Part shown: piece by piece, positions 1-9,505 of the stretch
How the letters are laid out: every line of letters starts with the position of its first letter
Numbering within the stretch: position 1 is the first letter of the stretch
Source of the DNA: an uncultured Rhizobiaceae group bacterium
GTDB lineage: Bacteria > Pseudomonadota > Alphaproteobacteria > Rhizobiales > Rhizobiaceae
Assembly (NCBI GenBank): GCA_947501445.1
Contig: CANMVS010000006.1
Coordinates: 62,001 to 126,000, forward strand
Length of the DNA stretch: 64,000 nucleotides
Direction of reading: 5' to 3'
Program-made: the position numbers and the translations under genes
The notes under the pieces: model-generated
Told to the model about the DNA's origin: nothing
Database searches by the model: none
What the model saw: the letters and a program-made list of their open reading frames with translations, nothing else

Positions 1-579
1 GGCGAATATGCCGATGATATTCACAATAGCGGCAAACATCTGCTGGGTGTCATTAACGATATCCTGGACATGTCCAAGATTGAAGCTGGCCGGTTGCAAC
101 TTACCTATGAGTCCGTAGACATTGCTCCGCTGATCGAAGAGACATTGCGTTTGATTGCCATTCAGGCAGAAAACAAATCCATTGTGCTGGAGTCGAAAAT
201 CTCAGCTGGCCTCACCCTTCATGTCGATCGTCGCGCCATGAAACAGGTTTTATTGAACCTGCTTTCCAACGCCCTGAAATTTACCGAAAACAATGGCCGT
301 ATTTCGGTTCGTGCACGCAAATACTCTGGTGCTGTCACTTTGACTATTGAAGACACGGGAATTGGCATCCCGCCAGCCGCGTTGAAAACCATCGGTCAGC
401 CCTTTGAACAGGTGCAGAACCAGTTTTCCAAAAGCAAGGGCGGATCGGGGCTTGGCCTGGCCATTTCGCGTGCCCTTGTGTCTCTACATGGTGGTGCAAT
501 GAAGATCAGATCCCGAAGCGATGTCGGGACGATCGTATCGCTGCGCCTGCCCATCCGGCGATCGGGTGACAACAGTTAA
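1..579 (+). CDS. pleC: PleC-like sensor histidine kinase, C-terminal part (5' truncated by window edge)
   Basis: The reading frame is open from base 1, so the start and the phospho-accepting histidine lie outside the window. What remains is the end of the dimerisation helix (ILDMSKIEAGR) and a complete HATPase domain with an N box (NLLSNALKFT), a G1 box (EDTGIGIP) and a G2 box (GSGLGLAIS). Kinases with this helix and ATPase sequence belong to the PleC/DivJ/PdhS group that controls DivK phosphorylation and polarity in alphaproteobacteria. From memory, PleC sits beside glnE in rhizobia, which fits the convergent glnE here. The PleC name is an inference from that synteny and sequence resemblance; another PdhS-type kinase is possible. 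Confidence 0.75.
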   Translation, partial: GEYADDIHNSGKHLLGVINDILDMSKIEAGRLQLTYESVDIAPLIEETLRLIAIQAENKSIVLESKISAGLTLHVDRRAMKQVLLNLLSNALKFTENNGRISVRARKYSGAVTLTIEDTGIGIPPAALKTIGQPFEQVQNQFSKSKGGSGLGLAISRALVSLHGGAMKIRSRSDVGTIVSLRLPIRRSGDNS

Positions 580-650
580 AGGTCCGTCTTGGCCACTTGA
601 GTTTTGACGGAACCACATGAATGCCCTGCGGCAAACTCGGGCAATGCCCA

Positions 651-684
651 ACCCCCGGTTCAGCAATGTTCCGGGGGTCTTTTA
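651..684 (+). terminator. Intrinsic terminator of the PleC-like kinase gene
   Basis: An 8-bp perfect stem, ACCCCCGG at 651-658 and CCGGGGGT at 671-678, encloses a 12-nt loop and is followed by CTTTTATT. It lies 70 bp after the kinase stop and before the convergent glnE. Confidence 0.75.
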
Positions 685-797
685 TTCCAAGGGCCTTTTG
701 TGTGAATCACAAAGACGTTTGGTGCCTGCGCACATTCGGCTTTTCGGATCAGGATCGAATGAACAACCTGGCCGGAACGTGCGTCAAGAGCCGCTGC

Positions 798-3761
798 TTA
801 ATGCGATAATCTCACATTTTGAATAGTTCGCGCAAATATGCCGTGGACAGCACCTGTAACAAAGACCAGATGGGCCTCCAGCCTTGCCATGTCCGGAAAA
901 TCAATCCCGTTGAGCATCAGTTCCTGAAAAGCTATTGGTGAGGTGTCCGGATCAAATTTCTCGTCCAGACAAAGCCGTACAAATTGTGAAATATTCGTCA
1001 GTAATGACAGCGTCTCAATCAGGGTTATGGCGTTTTGTTCGCCAATCATGCGGGGCGCCAGCTCCTGGATTACTTCCTTTGTTCCCGTATGGGTTTTGAC
1101 ATCCGTCAGTCCGAAAGCGGAAGCCTGCAGACGCAGAAACTGTGCAATGAATTCGATATCGATGATGCCGCCATCAATGAGTTTCAAGTCCCAGATATTG
1201 GCTGGTGGCTTTTCATCGGCTATCCGCTGGCGCATGGCAGCGACTTCTTTTGCTGTCGCGAACACGTCTCGCTTCCGGTTCAATACATCGGCAAAAACCG
1301 CCTCAGCTTCGCATTTAAGACCGCCGTCACCGGCAATAAACCGCGCGCGGGATAACGCCATATGCTCCCATACCCAGGCTTCTTCTTCCTGATATTTCCG
1401 AAACGCCCGCACATTGGTGGCAACCGGACCTTTATTGCCGGATGGCCTCAACCGTAAATCCACCTCATACAGAACCCCTTCGCCCGTTGGTGCAGACAGG
1501 GCGGCAATCAACCGCTGGGTCAACCGTGTGTAATAACGAACCGGATCAAGTGGTTTTGCGCCATCGGATTCCTCACATCCATCATCGTAGGCATAGAGCA
1601 AAATCACATCGACATCGGAAGAAGCCGTCAATTCAAGACTGCCAAGTTTGCCAAGACCAATGATCGCGACCCGTCCGCCGGATATGCGTCCGTGCATCCG
1701 TTCAAGCTCTATCTGCGCTGCATCCAAAACAGACCGCAGGGTCAGGTCAGCAAGGTGGGAAAATGCGCGTGCAGCACGCTCGCCATCAATAGCACCGGTC
1801 AACAAACGGACCCCGACAAGAAACTTCTGCTCAGAAGCAAATATGCGCAGCCGATCCAGTATTTCCTCATAATTTGATGTGCCATCAAGGAATGCTTCCA
1901 ATCGTTCGGAAAGATAGTCTCTTGTGGGAAGGTCGGCCAGAAGTGTCGGGTCCAGCATGCCATCAAACACATGCGGATTACGGGCAATGATTTCAGCCAG
2001 CTTTGGCGCTGATGCCATAATACGCACGAGCAATGACAGCAGTTCAGAATTACTGCCCAATAGGGAGAACAACTGCATTCCTGCAGGCAGGCCCGCAAGG
2101 AAGGCATCAAAATTCAAAAGTGTTTCGTCAGCCCTCCTGGTATCGGCAAATGCCTGCAACAACTGCGGCATCAATTCCGTCAGCAATTTTCGGGACTTGG
2201 ATGTTTGTGTCGCCTTGTAACGTCCATAGTGCCAGGTGCGGATAATGCGGGACATATCCGATGGGCGTGCAAAACCCATCTTCTGCAGCGATGCAATGGT
2301 GTCCGGGTCGTCCTGTTCTCCGGTAAACACCAGATTTCCCGTGGCTGAGGTTAAGCCTGCCTCATTTTCAAACAAGCGCGCATAGCGTTTTTCAACCAGC
2401 CGCAAAGTGGCAATCAATTTGTCTGCAAATTCCTGCGCATTATCAAAACCCATCATCAGTGCGATACAGCGAAATTCTGCTTCATCGCTCGGCAAAATAT
2501 GACTTTGTTCGTCATTGCGCATTTGAATGCGGTGCTCCACATCCCGCAAAAACCAATAGGCTTTCTGTAACGAATGTTCTGTGTTTTCACCAATCCAGCG
2601 CGCCTGACACAGCGCAGTAAGGGTCTCTTCCGTCTGTTTCGTACGGATTTGTGGCATGCGCCCACCAGCGATCAACTGTTGCGTCTGAACAAAAAATTCG
2701 ATTTCGCGAATACCGCCCCGACCCAGTTTCACATTGTGTCCATAGGCAGAAATTTCACCGAAACCCTTATGGGCATGAATTTGCCGTTTGATCGAGTGAA
2801 TGTCGGCGATTGCGACATAATCGAGGTATTTTCTGAATATGAATGGCGTTAGATCACGACAAAAATTCGCGCCCATCTTTAAATCGCCAGCGATCGGGCT
2901 GGCCTTTATGTAAGCAGCTCTTTCCCAATTTTGCCCCCTGCCCTCATAGTAGTGCATGGCTGCATCATAGGGGATCGAAAGTGGCATGGATCCGGGGTCA
3001 GGACGAATACGCAGATCGGTTCTGAAAACATAACCATCCATCGTGCGTTCCTGCATGATACGGATCAGCCGTTTGACCATACGTGCATTGACATCAGTCG
3101 CCTCATCCGGGTCAACGACAACGGCAAGGGTGGGATCGTGTATGGCCACAAGATCAATGTCAGATGAATAGTTCAATTCACCTGACCCAAGTTTTCCCAT
3201 GCCAATGATGGCAAGTCCGCATCCACTGTTCGGCGTGGATAAGTCCCGAAGCACGATCTTGCCAGCCTTATGGGCTGCCAACAAAAGATGGTCGATGGCG
3301 GAAGAAACAGCAGCCGAGGCAAATTGGCTCAGCCACTGGGTAACCAGGCGCGATTCCAGAACCCGCCCGAGGTCATATAATGCCAAAGAAAAGGCGATGT
3401 CGCGCTTTAGTTGGCGCAACCGCCGCATCAGATCAGCCTCTGCCGGAAATTCAACCCAGGCATTTCGTGCATCGCGAACGAATTCTTCAAGCAGCTCTTC
3501 CGGCTGCATTTGCAGGGTTTTCGCCACGCTTGCAGGATTTCTGATCGCAATTTCGCGAAGATACGGCGCCAGTGTCATCGTGTTAATCAGAAGCGCGCGC
3601 GCCGCACTGTCATTGCCAAGAAACGTCTTCAAAAACGAGTTTTCAATTGACGCATCACGCAATTCATCAAGAGCTGATTGTTCTGCTTCAGGCGATTGAG
3701 GCCTGATCATCGGGCCTTTTTGTTCAACGCGTTGAATGAAACCGGATTGCGCTTTGTTCAA
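798..3761 (-). CDS. glnE: Bifunctional glutamine synthetase adenylyltransferase/deadenylase GlnE
   Basis: GlnE (ATase) attaches AMP to, and removes it from, a tyrosine of glutamine synthetase, setting nitrogen assimilation according to PII status and glutamine. The 987-residue protein has the expected tandem arrangement of two nucleotidyltransferase domains: GMGKLGSGELNYSSDIDL at residues 187-204 (deadenylating half) and GLGKLGSLELTASSDVDV in the second half (adenylating half), each with the G-S-x-D-x-D metal-binding pattern and followed by its helical GlnD/PII-uridylyltransferase-like domain. Length matches rhizobial GlnE. An internal methionine at residue 18 could be the true start. It is convergent with the PleC-like gene and downstream of the HK/RR pair on the same strand. 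Confidence 0.97.
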   Translation of the reverse strand: MNKAQSGFIQRVEQKGPMIRPQSPEAEQSALDELRDASIENSFLKTFLGNDSAARALLINTMTLAPYLREIAIRNPASVAKTLQMQPEELLEEFVRDARNAWVEFPAEADLMRRLRQLKRDIAFSLALYDLGRVLESRLVTQWLSQFASAAVSSAIDHLLLAAHKAGKIVLRDLSTPNSGCGLAIIGMGKLGSGELNYSSDIDLVAIHDPTLAVVVDPDEATDVNARMVKRLIRIMQERTMDGYVFRTDLRIRPDPGSMPLSIPYDAAMHYYEGRGQNWERAAYIKASPIAGDLKMGANFCRDLTPFIFRKYLDYVAIADIHSIKRQIHAHKGFGEISAYGHNVKLGRGGIREIEFFVQTQQLIAGGRMPQIRTKQTEETLTALCQARWIGENTEHSLQKAYWFLRDVEHRIQMRNDEQSHILPSDEAEFRCIALMMGFDNAQEFADKLIATLRLVEKRYARLFENEAGLTSATGNLVFTGEQDDPDTIASLQKMGFARPSDMSRIIRTWHYGRYKATQTSKSRKLLTELMPQLLQAFADTRRADETLLNFDAFLAGLPAGMQLFSLLGSNSELLSLLVRIMASAPKLAEIIARNPHVFDGMLDPTLLADLPTRDYLSERLEAFLDGTSNYEEILDRLRIFASEQKFLVGVRLLTGAIDGERAARAFSHLADLTLRSVLDAAQIELERMHGRISGGRVAIIGLGKLGSLELTASSDVDVILLYAYDDGCEESDGAKPLDPVRYYTRLTQRLIAALSAPTGEGVLYEVDLRLRPSGNKGPVATNVRAFRKYQEEEAWVWEHMALSRARFIAGDGGLKCEAEAVFADVLNRKRDVFATAKEVAAMRQRIADEKPPANIWDLKLIDGGIIDIEFIAQFLRLQASAFGLTDVKTHTGTKEVIQELAPRMIGEQNAITLIETLSLLTNISQFVRLCLDEKFDPDTSPIAFQELMLNGIDFPDMARLEAHLVFVTGAVHGIFARTIQNVRLSH

Positions 3762-3773
3762 GTCTAATTCCCA

Positions 3774-5168
3774 TCAGCCAAATACCATTCTTGCACATAG
3801 ACCGGTTTGCTTGATTTCGTCGCTGCTTGCAAGCTCCAGCCGCCCGCCGTGCAGCCCCATGATGGCATCAACCAGGCTCAGGCCCAACCCTGTTCCCGGT
3901 TTTGAGCGGCTCTCATCCAGCCGTACAAATCTTTTGACAACATCATTGCGCCGATTTTCAGGAATACCAGGACCACTATCGCGTACAGACAATATTATAT
4001 TTCGCTTGTGCTGCTCCAGCGAAATCCTGATGGTTGAGCCACCATCGCCATCAGTGCTGTATTTTATTGCATTTTCAATCAGATTGCTTATCGCCTGACC
4101 GATCAGTTCGCGATTTCCGGACACCACGATCCCATCAGAGATGTCTGAAGTCATGGTCGCGCCAGCTTCTTCGGCAACCGGTTCGTAAAGTTCTTCGGTA
4201 TCACGCGCAATGGCGGACAGATCCACCGTATCCATTTGTGCGACGGCTGAACCAGCCTCAACCCGTGATATCATCAACAGAGCGTTGAATGTACGGATCA
4301 ACTGATCCGATTCTTCAATCATCTCCTCCATTGCCAATCGGTAGGACGCTGTATCTTCGCGGCCTGCAAGAGCTGCCTCCGCCTTGTTTCGCAAACGGGT
4401 CAGGGGTGTCTTCAAATCGTGGGCAATATTGTCAGAAACCTGCCGGAGCCCAACATTGAGTTTTTCAATGCGGACCAACATGGAATTGAGAGAACTGGAT
4501 AACCGATCGAACTCATCGCCGGTACCGCTTATCGGTAGTCTTTGGGCCAGGTCACCCGCCATAATTTTCTGGCTGGCCTGTGCAACGCGGTCAATCCGCA
4601 AAAGTGCGCCGCGGCCAATGACAAACCAGATAATCAAAGCGCCAACCAGCATGATCCCCAGCGCCAGCGCCAGCGAGCTTCTGATCATTGAGCGAAACTT
4701 CGTCGGTTCACCCAGGTCCCGCCCCACCAGCACTCGCATTCCATTGGAAAGGAAGATCACTTCTGCCAGTGCGCGGTGGCCGGGTGTACCCTCGGGCTGA
4801 TAGAACCGGCGATAGGTGAAGGGACGCGCGGTCCAACCCTTGGCGTCAAGAATTCCAGCTTGCAGGCTCTCGACGTTGCCCGCCAGAATTTTGCCGTTGG
4901 GTGCTGCAATCGTATAGAGGTTTGCACCAGGCTCGCGTGAGCGACGATCAATGTGGTTGATAAGCAGTGTGACACCGCCACGCCGGTAAAAATTGGCCAG
5001 GACCTGGATTTCATCCTGAACAACCCGCTTGGTCTGGCCGGTCAGCAAACTGGATGTAAGGTCTGTCACGTAGAACACGAGCACGACCGCGCAGATCGCA
5101 AACAGGCCGAGATACAGAGCTGACAGCCGCACCGCAGTGGTGCGCAATAATATTCGAAATCGGCCCAC
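3774..5168 (-). CDS. HAMP-domain sensor histidine kinase
   Basis: A 464-residue membrane kinase with transmembrane helices at about residues 15-37 and 163-186 flanking a periplasmic sensor of about 125 residues, then HAMP (183-235), the dimerisation domain with H250 in NIAHDLKTPLTR, and a HATPase domain (NLIENAIKYS, DSGPGIP, GTGLGLSLV). It lies 13 bp behind the response regulator gene, so the two form an operon and almost surely a cognate pair. The pair sits between degP and glnE as in other rhizobia, which suggests envelope sensing, but the stimulus cannot be read from sequence. Confidence 0.92.
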   Translation of the reverse strand: MGRFRILLRTTAVRLSALYLGLFAICAVVLVFYVTDLTSSLLTGQTKRVVQDEIQVLANFYRRGGVTLLINHIDRRSREPGANLYTIAAPNGKILAGNVESLQAGILDAKGWTARPFTYRRFYQPEGTPGHRALAEVIFLSNGMRVLVGRDLGEPTKFRSMIRSSLALALGIMLVGALIIWFVIGRGALLRIDRVAQASQKIMAGDLAQRLPISGTGDEFDRLSSSLNSMLVRIEKLNVGLRQVSDNIAHDLKTPLTRLRNKAEAALAGREDTASYRLAMEEMIEESDQLIRTFNALLMISRVEAGSAVAQMDTVDLSAIARDTEELYEPVAEEAGATMTSDISDGIVVSGNRELIGQAISNLIENAIKYSTDGDGGSTIRISLEQHKRNIILSVRDSGPGIPENRRNDVVKRFVRLDESRSKPGTGLGLSLVDAIMGLHGGRLELASSDEIKQTGLCARMVFG

Positions 5169-5181
5169 GCCCCCGCCCAGT

Positions 5182-5859
5182 CTAGTTTTCAGCTTTGAGA
5201 ATGTAGCCCGCGCCCCTCACGGTGCGCAGGAGCGCCTGATCAAAGCCCTTTTCGATTTTGGAACGCAGCCTGGAGATATGAACATCGATAACATTGGTTT
5301 GTGGATCGAAGTGATAGTCCCAGACATTCTCGAGCAGCATCGTGCGTGTTACAACCTGACCAGCATGTTTCATCATATATTCCAGCAACCGGAATTCACG
5401 CGGCTGCAAGGTGATGCGTTGCCCTGCCCGGTGAACCTCGTGAGCCAGGCGGTCAAGTTCAAGATCGGCAATGCGGTAAACGGTATCATTGTCACGCATG
5501 CCCTTGCGTCTTCCCAGCACTTCCACACGGGCCAGCAGCTCTGAAAAGGAATAGGGTTTTGGAAGGTAGTCATCGCCACCGGCGCGCAAACCGGTAACAC
5601 GATCATCCACCTGACCGAGCGCCGAAAGGATGAGCACCGGCGTTTCAATCGACTTTTCACGCAAAGCGCTGACGATAGAAAGTCCGTCCCGTTTGGGCAA
5701 CATTCTGTCAATTACCATGACGTCATAGGTATTTTCAGTTGCCAGATAAAAGCCCAGGTCCCCATCACTCGCGTGATCGGTCACTATGCCCGCTTCGTTG
5801 AACGCTTTGACCAGATAAGCTGCCGCGTCAAGATCATCTTCTATAACCAGAATCTTCAT
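5182..5859 (-). CDS. OmpR-family response regulator
   Basis: Receiver domain with the acidic pair in VIEDD, phospho-acceptor D51 (MVIDRMLP) and the conserved lysine in YLPKPYS, followed by a winged-helix trans-activation domain ending TVRGAGYIL. I chose the ATG at 5859, which gives the family's usual MKILVIEDD start. An in-frame ATG at 5901 adds 14 residues and has a better-looking AGGTGA ribosome site, so it cannot be excluded. The partner is the HAMP kinase 13 bp downstream. The double-hairpin repeat of 5935-6042 lies just upstream, between this gene and degP. Confidence 0.93.
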   Translation of the reverse strand: MKILVIEDDLDAAAYLVKAFNEAGIVTDHASDGDLGFYLATENTYDVMVIDRMLPKRDGLSIVSALREKSIETPVLILSALGQVDDRVTGLRAGGDDYLPKPYSFSELLARVEVLGRRKGMRDNDTVYRIADLELDRLAHEVHRAGQRITLQPREFRLLEYMMKHAGQVVTRTMLLENVWDYHFDPQTNVIDVHISRLRSKIEKGFDQALLRTVRGAGYILKAEN

Positions 5860-5934
5860 GGTTGATATACTAGGCAATTCTTCACTAGATGTACAAATCA
5901 TAAAATCACCTGGTCAGATCATTCTGGCAGAATG

Positions 5935-6042
5935 CCCAGACCGTTTCACGTTTTGTCATAAACGGGACACGGTGTCGGCGTTTGAATTTGTTGATGCATT
6001 CAGGTTTTACCGATTCCGTCAAAACCTGAATGCATCAACAAA
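5935..6042 (+). repeat. Intergenic double-hairpin repeat, copy 1
   Basis: First of three related elements (the others at 27081-27180 on the minus strand and 61183-61283 on the plus strand). It opens with CCCAGACCGTTTCACGTT, in which CCGTTT pairs with AAACGG (5941-5965), continues through GTGTCGGC, and ends in a large hairpin: the 22-nt arms 5987-6008 and 6021-6042 are perfect complements around a 12-nt loop. In this copy the big hairpin is longer than in the other two. It is downstream of degP. No known repeat family name is claimed. Confidence 0.85.
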
Positions 6043-6079
6043 AGAAGTGGGCAGCGAACCGATGGGTGATCCGCTGCCC
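6041..6079 (-). terminator. Likely terminator of degP
   Basis: GGGCAGCG (6049-6056) pairs perfectly with CGCTGCCC (6072-6079). Read on the minus strand the hairpin is followed by ACTTCTTTTG, a modest T-rich tail, and it lies about 54 bp after the degP stop. Confidence 0.6.
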
Positions 6080-6132
6080 GCAGAACCGGACGTTTGGTCG
6101 GGGGCGACATTATGACCTCCCGCCCGATCTGA

Positions 6133-7662
6133 TTAGCCTCGCGCTACTGGCAATGCGACGAAGCGATTATTGTTCTGGTTGTTCAATTGAAACAGGACTG
6201 CCTTTCGGCCGGTATCCGTCGCCGCATCCACTGCGCTGGCGACATCCTTGGCAGATTTTACATCCTCATTATTAACCGAGACGATAACATCACCTTCGCG
6301 AATTCCACGTTCGGCAGCCAAGCTCTCCGGCTGAACCTCTGTAATCATCAAGCCATTGCCATCTTCAGCCGGCTTGACTGTCAGGCCAAATTCCTTGAGC
6401 GTTTCACCTTTGTCGGGTACGACCGGTGCGCTCGGTGCTTCCGCCTTTTTGACATCTTTCAAGGCCTCGATCTTGACCGTAATTGACTGGCTGTCTCCTT
6501 CGCGCCAGACAGTGATGTCAACCTTTTGACCCGGGTCTACCCTGGCAATTTTCCTGGCCAGATCACGTGGATCCTTCACCAGATCGCCATCAACTGCGGT
6601 AACAACGTCACCTGATTCCATGCCGGCTTTCTGGGCTGGCGAGTCATCCTGAGGCTCGGTAACCAGGGCACCTTTTGCTTCAGCAAGACCAAGAGATTCG
6701 GCGATATCTGCCGTCACCGGCTGTATCTGTACGCCAAGCCATCCTCTTTCAATAGTACCGTCGTCCATCAAATCGGATACGACATCGTCGGCCAGCGAAG
6801 CCGGTATGGCGAATGCTATCCCTACGTTGCCGCCGGATGGCGAGAAGATAGCTGTGTTAACACCGATAACCTCACCTTCAAGATTGAATGTCGGACCACC
6901 TGAATTGCCTCGATTTACCGCCGCATCGACCTGAATAAAGTCATCATATGGCCCGGATCCAATATCGCGGCCACGGGCAGAAACGATACCGGCTGTCACG
7001 GTTCCACCCAATCCAAATGGGTTGCCGACTGCAACCACCCAGTCACCAATGCGGGTTTTGTCGTCTTCATCAAAATCGACATAGGTAAACTTCTGGTCGG
7101 CATCGACTTTGAGAACGGCAAGGTCTGTACGCGGGTCCTTACCGATCAGTCTGGCATCAAGTTCGGTACCATCATGCAGGATGACAGAAAATTCGGTTCC
7201 CTGATCCACTACATGGTTGTTGGTCACCAAAAATCCGTCACCGGTGATAAAAAACCCGGAACCCTGTGACACGGGACGCGCCCGTAGAAAATTGTTTTCC
7301 TCATTGTTGCGCTCACTGCGCTGATCGGGCTGGCCAAAAGATTTACCCTGTCCGAAATCCTTGAAGAAACGGCGCATGGGATGATCTTCAGGCAGATTTT
7401 CCATTCCTGGCATGCCGCCGAAACCATTTGAAGAAACAGGCCGCACATCTGATTTTACCCGAACAGAAACAACTGCCGGTGTTACTGCTTCAACAACATC
7501 GGCAAATCCCGGTGCCTCAGGTGCCTGAACGCGAACAGCATCAGCATAGGCTGACTGAACGCGGGCCGGAACACCGCTTGCCATCATGACGGCTGCTAAT
7601 CCCAGTACAGCTGTTGTCGTCAAGAAACCTTTGCGGGCAATACGGTAATTCTTGTTTGGCAT
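6133..7662 (-). CDS. degP: Periplasmic Do-type serine protease/chaperone DegP
   Basis: DegP degrades or refolds misfolded envelope proteins. The 509-residue protein has a signal peptide (hydrophobic residues 11-30, probable cleavage after AYA at 40), a trypsin-like domain with the triad H150 (TNNHVV), D180 (DPRTDLAV) and S254 (RGNSGGP), and two PDZ domains (roughly 285-375 and 410-500). GAGG lies 8 nt upstream of the ATG. Neighbours are the usual rhizobial ones: an HK/RR pair downstream and ccm genes upstream. Because that two-component pair is adjacent, stress control of degP by it is a reasonable inference. Confidence 0.96.
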   Translation of the reverse strand: MPNKNYRIARKGFLTTTAVLGLAAVMMASGVPARVQSAYADAVRVQAPEAPGFADVVEAVTPAVVSVRVKSDVRPVSSNGFGGMPGMENLPEDHPMRRFFKDFGQGKSFGQPDQRSERNNEENNFLRARPVSQGSGFFITGDGFLVTNNHVVDQGTEFSVILHDGTELDARLIGKDPRTDLAVLKVDADQKFTYVDFDEDDKTRIGDWVVAVGNPFGLGGTVTAGIVSARGRDIGSGPYDDFIQVDAAVNRGNSGGPTFNLEGEVIGVNTAIFSPSGGNVGIAFAIPASLADDVVSDLMDDGTIERGWLGVQIQPVTADIAESLGLAEAKGALVTEPQDDSPAQKAGMESGDVVTAVDGDLVKDPRDLARKIARVDPGQKVDITVWREGDSQSITVKIEALKDVKKAEAPSAPVVPDKGETLKEFGLTVKPAEDGNGLMITEVQPESLAAERGIREGDVIVSVNNEDVKSAKDVASAVDAATDTGRKAVLFQLNNQNNNRFVALPVARG

Positions 7663-8112
7663 GAACCTGTCCTCTAATTTGTGTCAAACCTCGTATTGAA
7701 CAAATAGGGATTGGAACATTACCGCTGCCTATCCATTGGATGAATTTTTGGTAATGTTGGAATTTATCTAATCAGATCAGATAATTACCTTTCCAAATTG
7801 TAATAAACCAGAGCTATTGTTGAATAGCTGCATCCCTTTATCAGCGTATGCCACTGGCAAATGAACACCATCCTGCAGCTCGAAAGGGGGAATCATCCAT
7901 TGCGATCCGCATCAAGTTCCTGCATCCAAACATGCCTGCACCACAAAGGTGACGAGGAGGCTGAGATTAGAAGATTTTGAGTGAGGCAGCAGATACCCGC
8001 CAGCGCGTTTGCACACGAAAGGCACATGGGCGCGGCTCAGGACCGATGCAAACGGAACACGGGTGTTATGCCAGGGCGTATGCACGCGCTGGCATATTCA
8101 GATATGAATAAC
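7663..8112. other. 450-bp gap between degP and the hydrolase-OsmC gene
   Basis: No convincing gene. The degP-proximal 150 bp are AT-rich and should hold the degP promoter; they include an interrupted palindrome at 7715-7758. Near the other end, TATGCCAG (8067-8074) and CTGGCATA (8089-8096) form a hairpin 17 bp after the hydrolase-OsmC stop, a possible terminator without a T tract. Plus-strand ORFs here are antisense shadows of the OsmC region. Confidence 0.5.
7715..7758. promoter_or_regulatory. Interrupted palindrome in the degP promoter region
   Basis: AACATTACC (7715-7723) is the exact inverse of GGTAATGTT (7750-7758), separated by 26 nt, 50-100 bp upstream of the degP start. Candidate regulator site or mRNA leader structure; function not shown by sequence. 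Confidence 0.4.
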
Positions 8113-9360
8113 TCAGCGCGTGGCTTCATCGCTTCTATTGACCCGGGTCACAACCTTGGATGTCGATTCCAATGTGCGATGAACCGGGCATTTGTCGGCA
8201 ATCTCTTCAATCTTGTCCCGCAATACCTCAGGGATGTCGCCCTGAATTGTAATTGCTCTTTCAAACTGATCGATCTTGCCGCCCCGCATAACCTCGTCCT
8301 CGGTGCATTCTGCGCAATCGGCTGCGTGAATTTTGGCGTGGGATACATCCACGGTAATACGGCCAAGATCGACCTTCTTGAAATTGGCGTACATGCGCAA
8401 TGTCATCGATGTACAGGCACCCAGGGCAGCTGACAGGTAGTCGTAGGGAGATGGACCGGAATCCAACCCGCCAACACTGACAGGTTCATCAGCAAACAAT
8501 CGGTGCTTTCCCGCATGGACGGTGTTTTGGAATTTGCCCTCACCGGTTTCCGAAACACGCACGGCCTCGACATCACTTTCTCCCTGCGGCGCATCCTCAT
8601 CAATGTAGCGGGATGCCCAGCCGGCGATCATAAGCGCTGCAAAAGATGCATCCTGTGACCGGCTGACAAGGTGATCCGCATTATCGAGCGAAACGAAACT
8701 CTTGGGGTGGCGTGCAGCGGTAAAAATTGCCGCTGCATTCTCTATGCCGACGGTCTGGTCGATGGGCGAGTGCAATACCAGCAGCGCCTTCTTCATACCC
8801 GCAATACGCTCTGCCAGCACATTCTCGCGGACGTCGTCCAAAAACTGCTTTTGTATTGTGAACGGACGCCCGGCGAGTTGGACCTTGGCCTCTCCATCAC
8901 GCTCTATCTCTTCAATCTTCGACCCGAAATTGTGAACAACATGGGCAACATCTGCCGGTGCACCAATTGTTGCCACGGCCTTTACCTCCGGCACATCACC
9001 GGCCACCGCCAATACTGCAGCGCCGCCCAGGGAATGACCAATCAGAATGGATGGTGCCTCGAAATTGTCACGCAGATAGCTCACGGCGGATTGCAGGTCG
9101 GCAACATTTGACGAAAAGTTTGTTGATGCAAATTCACCTTCACTGGAGCCCAACCCGGTAAAATCAAACCGCAGGACAGCAATACCAGCGCGTGAAAGTT
9201 CTGATGCAATCCGCTTTGCTGCCAGAATGTCTTTTGTGCAGGTGAAGCAATGGGCAAACAGTGCATAGGCCCGCACGTGGCCAGCAGGAACATCCAGTCT
9301 TGCTGCCAGGGTTGCACCCGAATGGCCATTGAATTCCGCTTTGATGGAAGTTGCAGTCAT
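8113..9360 (-). CDS. Alpha/beta hydrolase - OsmC fusion protein
   Basis: The first 250 or so residues are an alpha/beta hydrolase with nucleophile elbow GHSLGG and an N-terminal oxyanion region (AHCFTCTKD). The last 150 or so residues are an OsmC/Ohr-type domain with the two cysteines expected for thiol peroxidase chemistry, in ALGACTSMTLR and DKCPVHRTLE. The two-domain architecture is a known bacterial fusion whose physiological substrate is unclear; OsmC proteins reduce organic hydroperoxides, so removal of oxidised acyl compounds is an inference. Monocistronic on the minus strand between degP and ccmH. Confidence 0.9.
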   Translation of the reverse strand: MTATSIKAEFNGHSGATLAARLDVPAGHVRAYALFAHCFTCTKDILAAKRIASELSRAGIAVLRFDFTGLGSSEGEFASTNFSSNVADLQSAVSYLRDNFEAPSILIGHSLGGAAVLAVAGDVPEVKAVATIGAPADVAHVVHNFGSKIEEIERDGEAKVQLAGRPFTIQKQFLDDVRENVLAERIAGMKKALLVLHSPIDQTVGIENAAAIFTAARHPKSFVSLDNADHLVSRSQDASFAALMIAGWASRYIDEDAPQGESDVEAVRVSETGEGKFQNTVHAGKHRLFADEPVSVGGLDSGPSPYDYLSAALGACTSMTLRMYANFKKVDLGRITVDVSHAKIHAADCAECTEDEVMRGGKIDQFERAITIQGDIPEVLRDKIEEIADKCPVHRTLESTSKVVTRVNRSDEATR

Positions 9361-9505
9361 AAGCCCACTCCTGATTTCGGGTTTTGCAATTTGTTCTTCT
9401 TCGTAAAATCACAAACACCAAGATATGTTTCGGCATCAATGGCGCATGGTCTCCACCCGGCGGTGCCGCTGGAATTTCATGCGCTAGAAATTGAACCCAA
9501 AGCTA

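Noticed and set aside
943-1392. Plus-strand ORF of 149 codons inside glnE
   Set aside because: Antisense to a well-supported gene, low-complexity Ser/Arg-rich product, no ribosome site.
7981-8433. Plus-strand ORF of 150 codons in the gap after the hydrolase-OsmC gene
   Set aside because: Most of it is antisense to the conserved OsmC domain and the product looks random.
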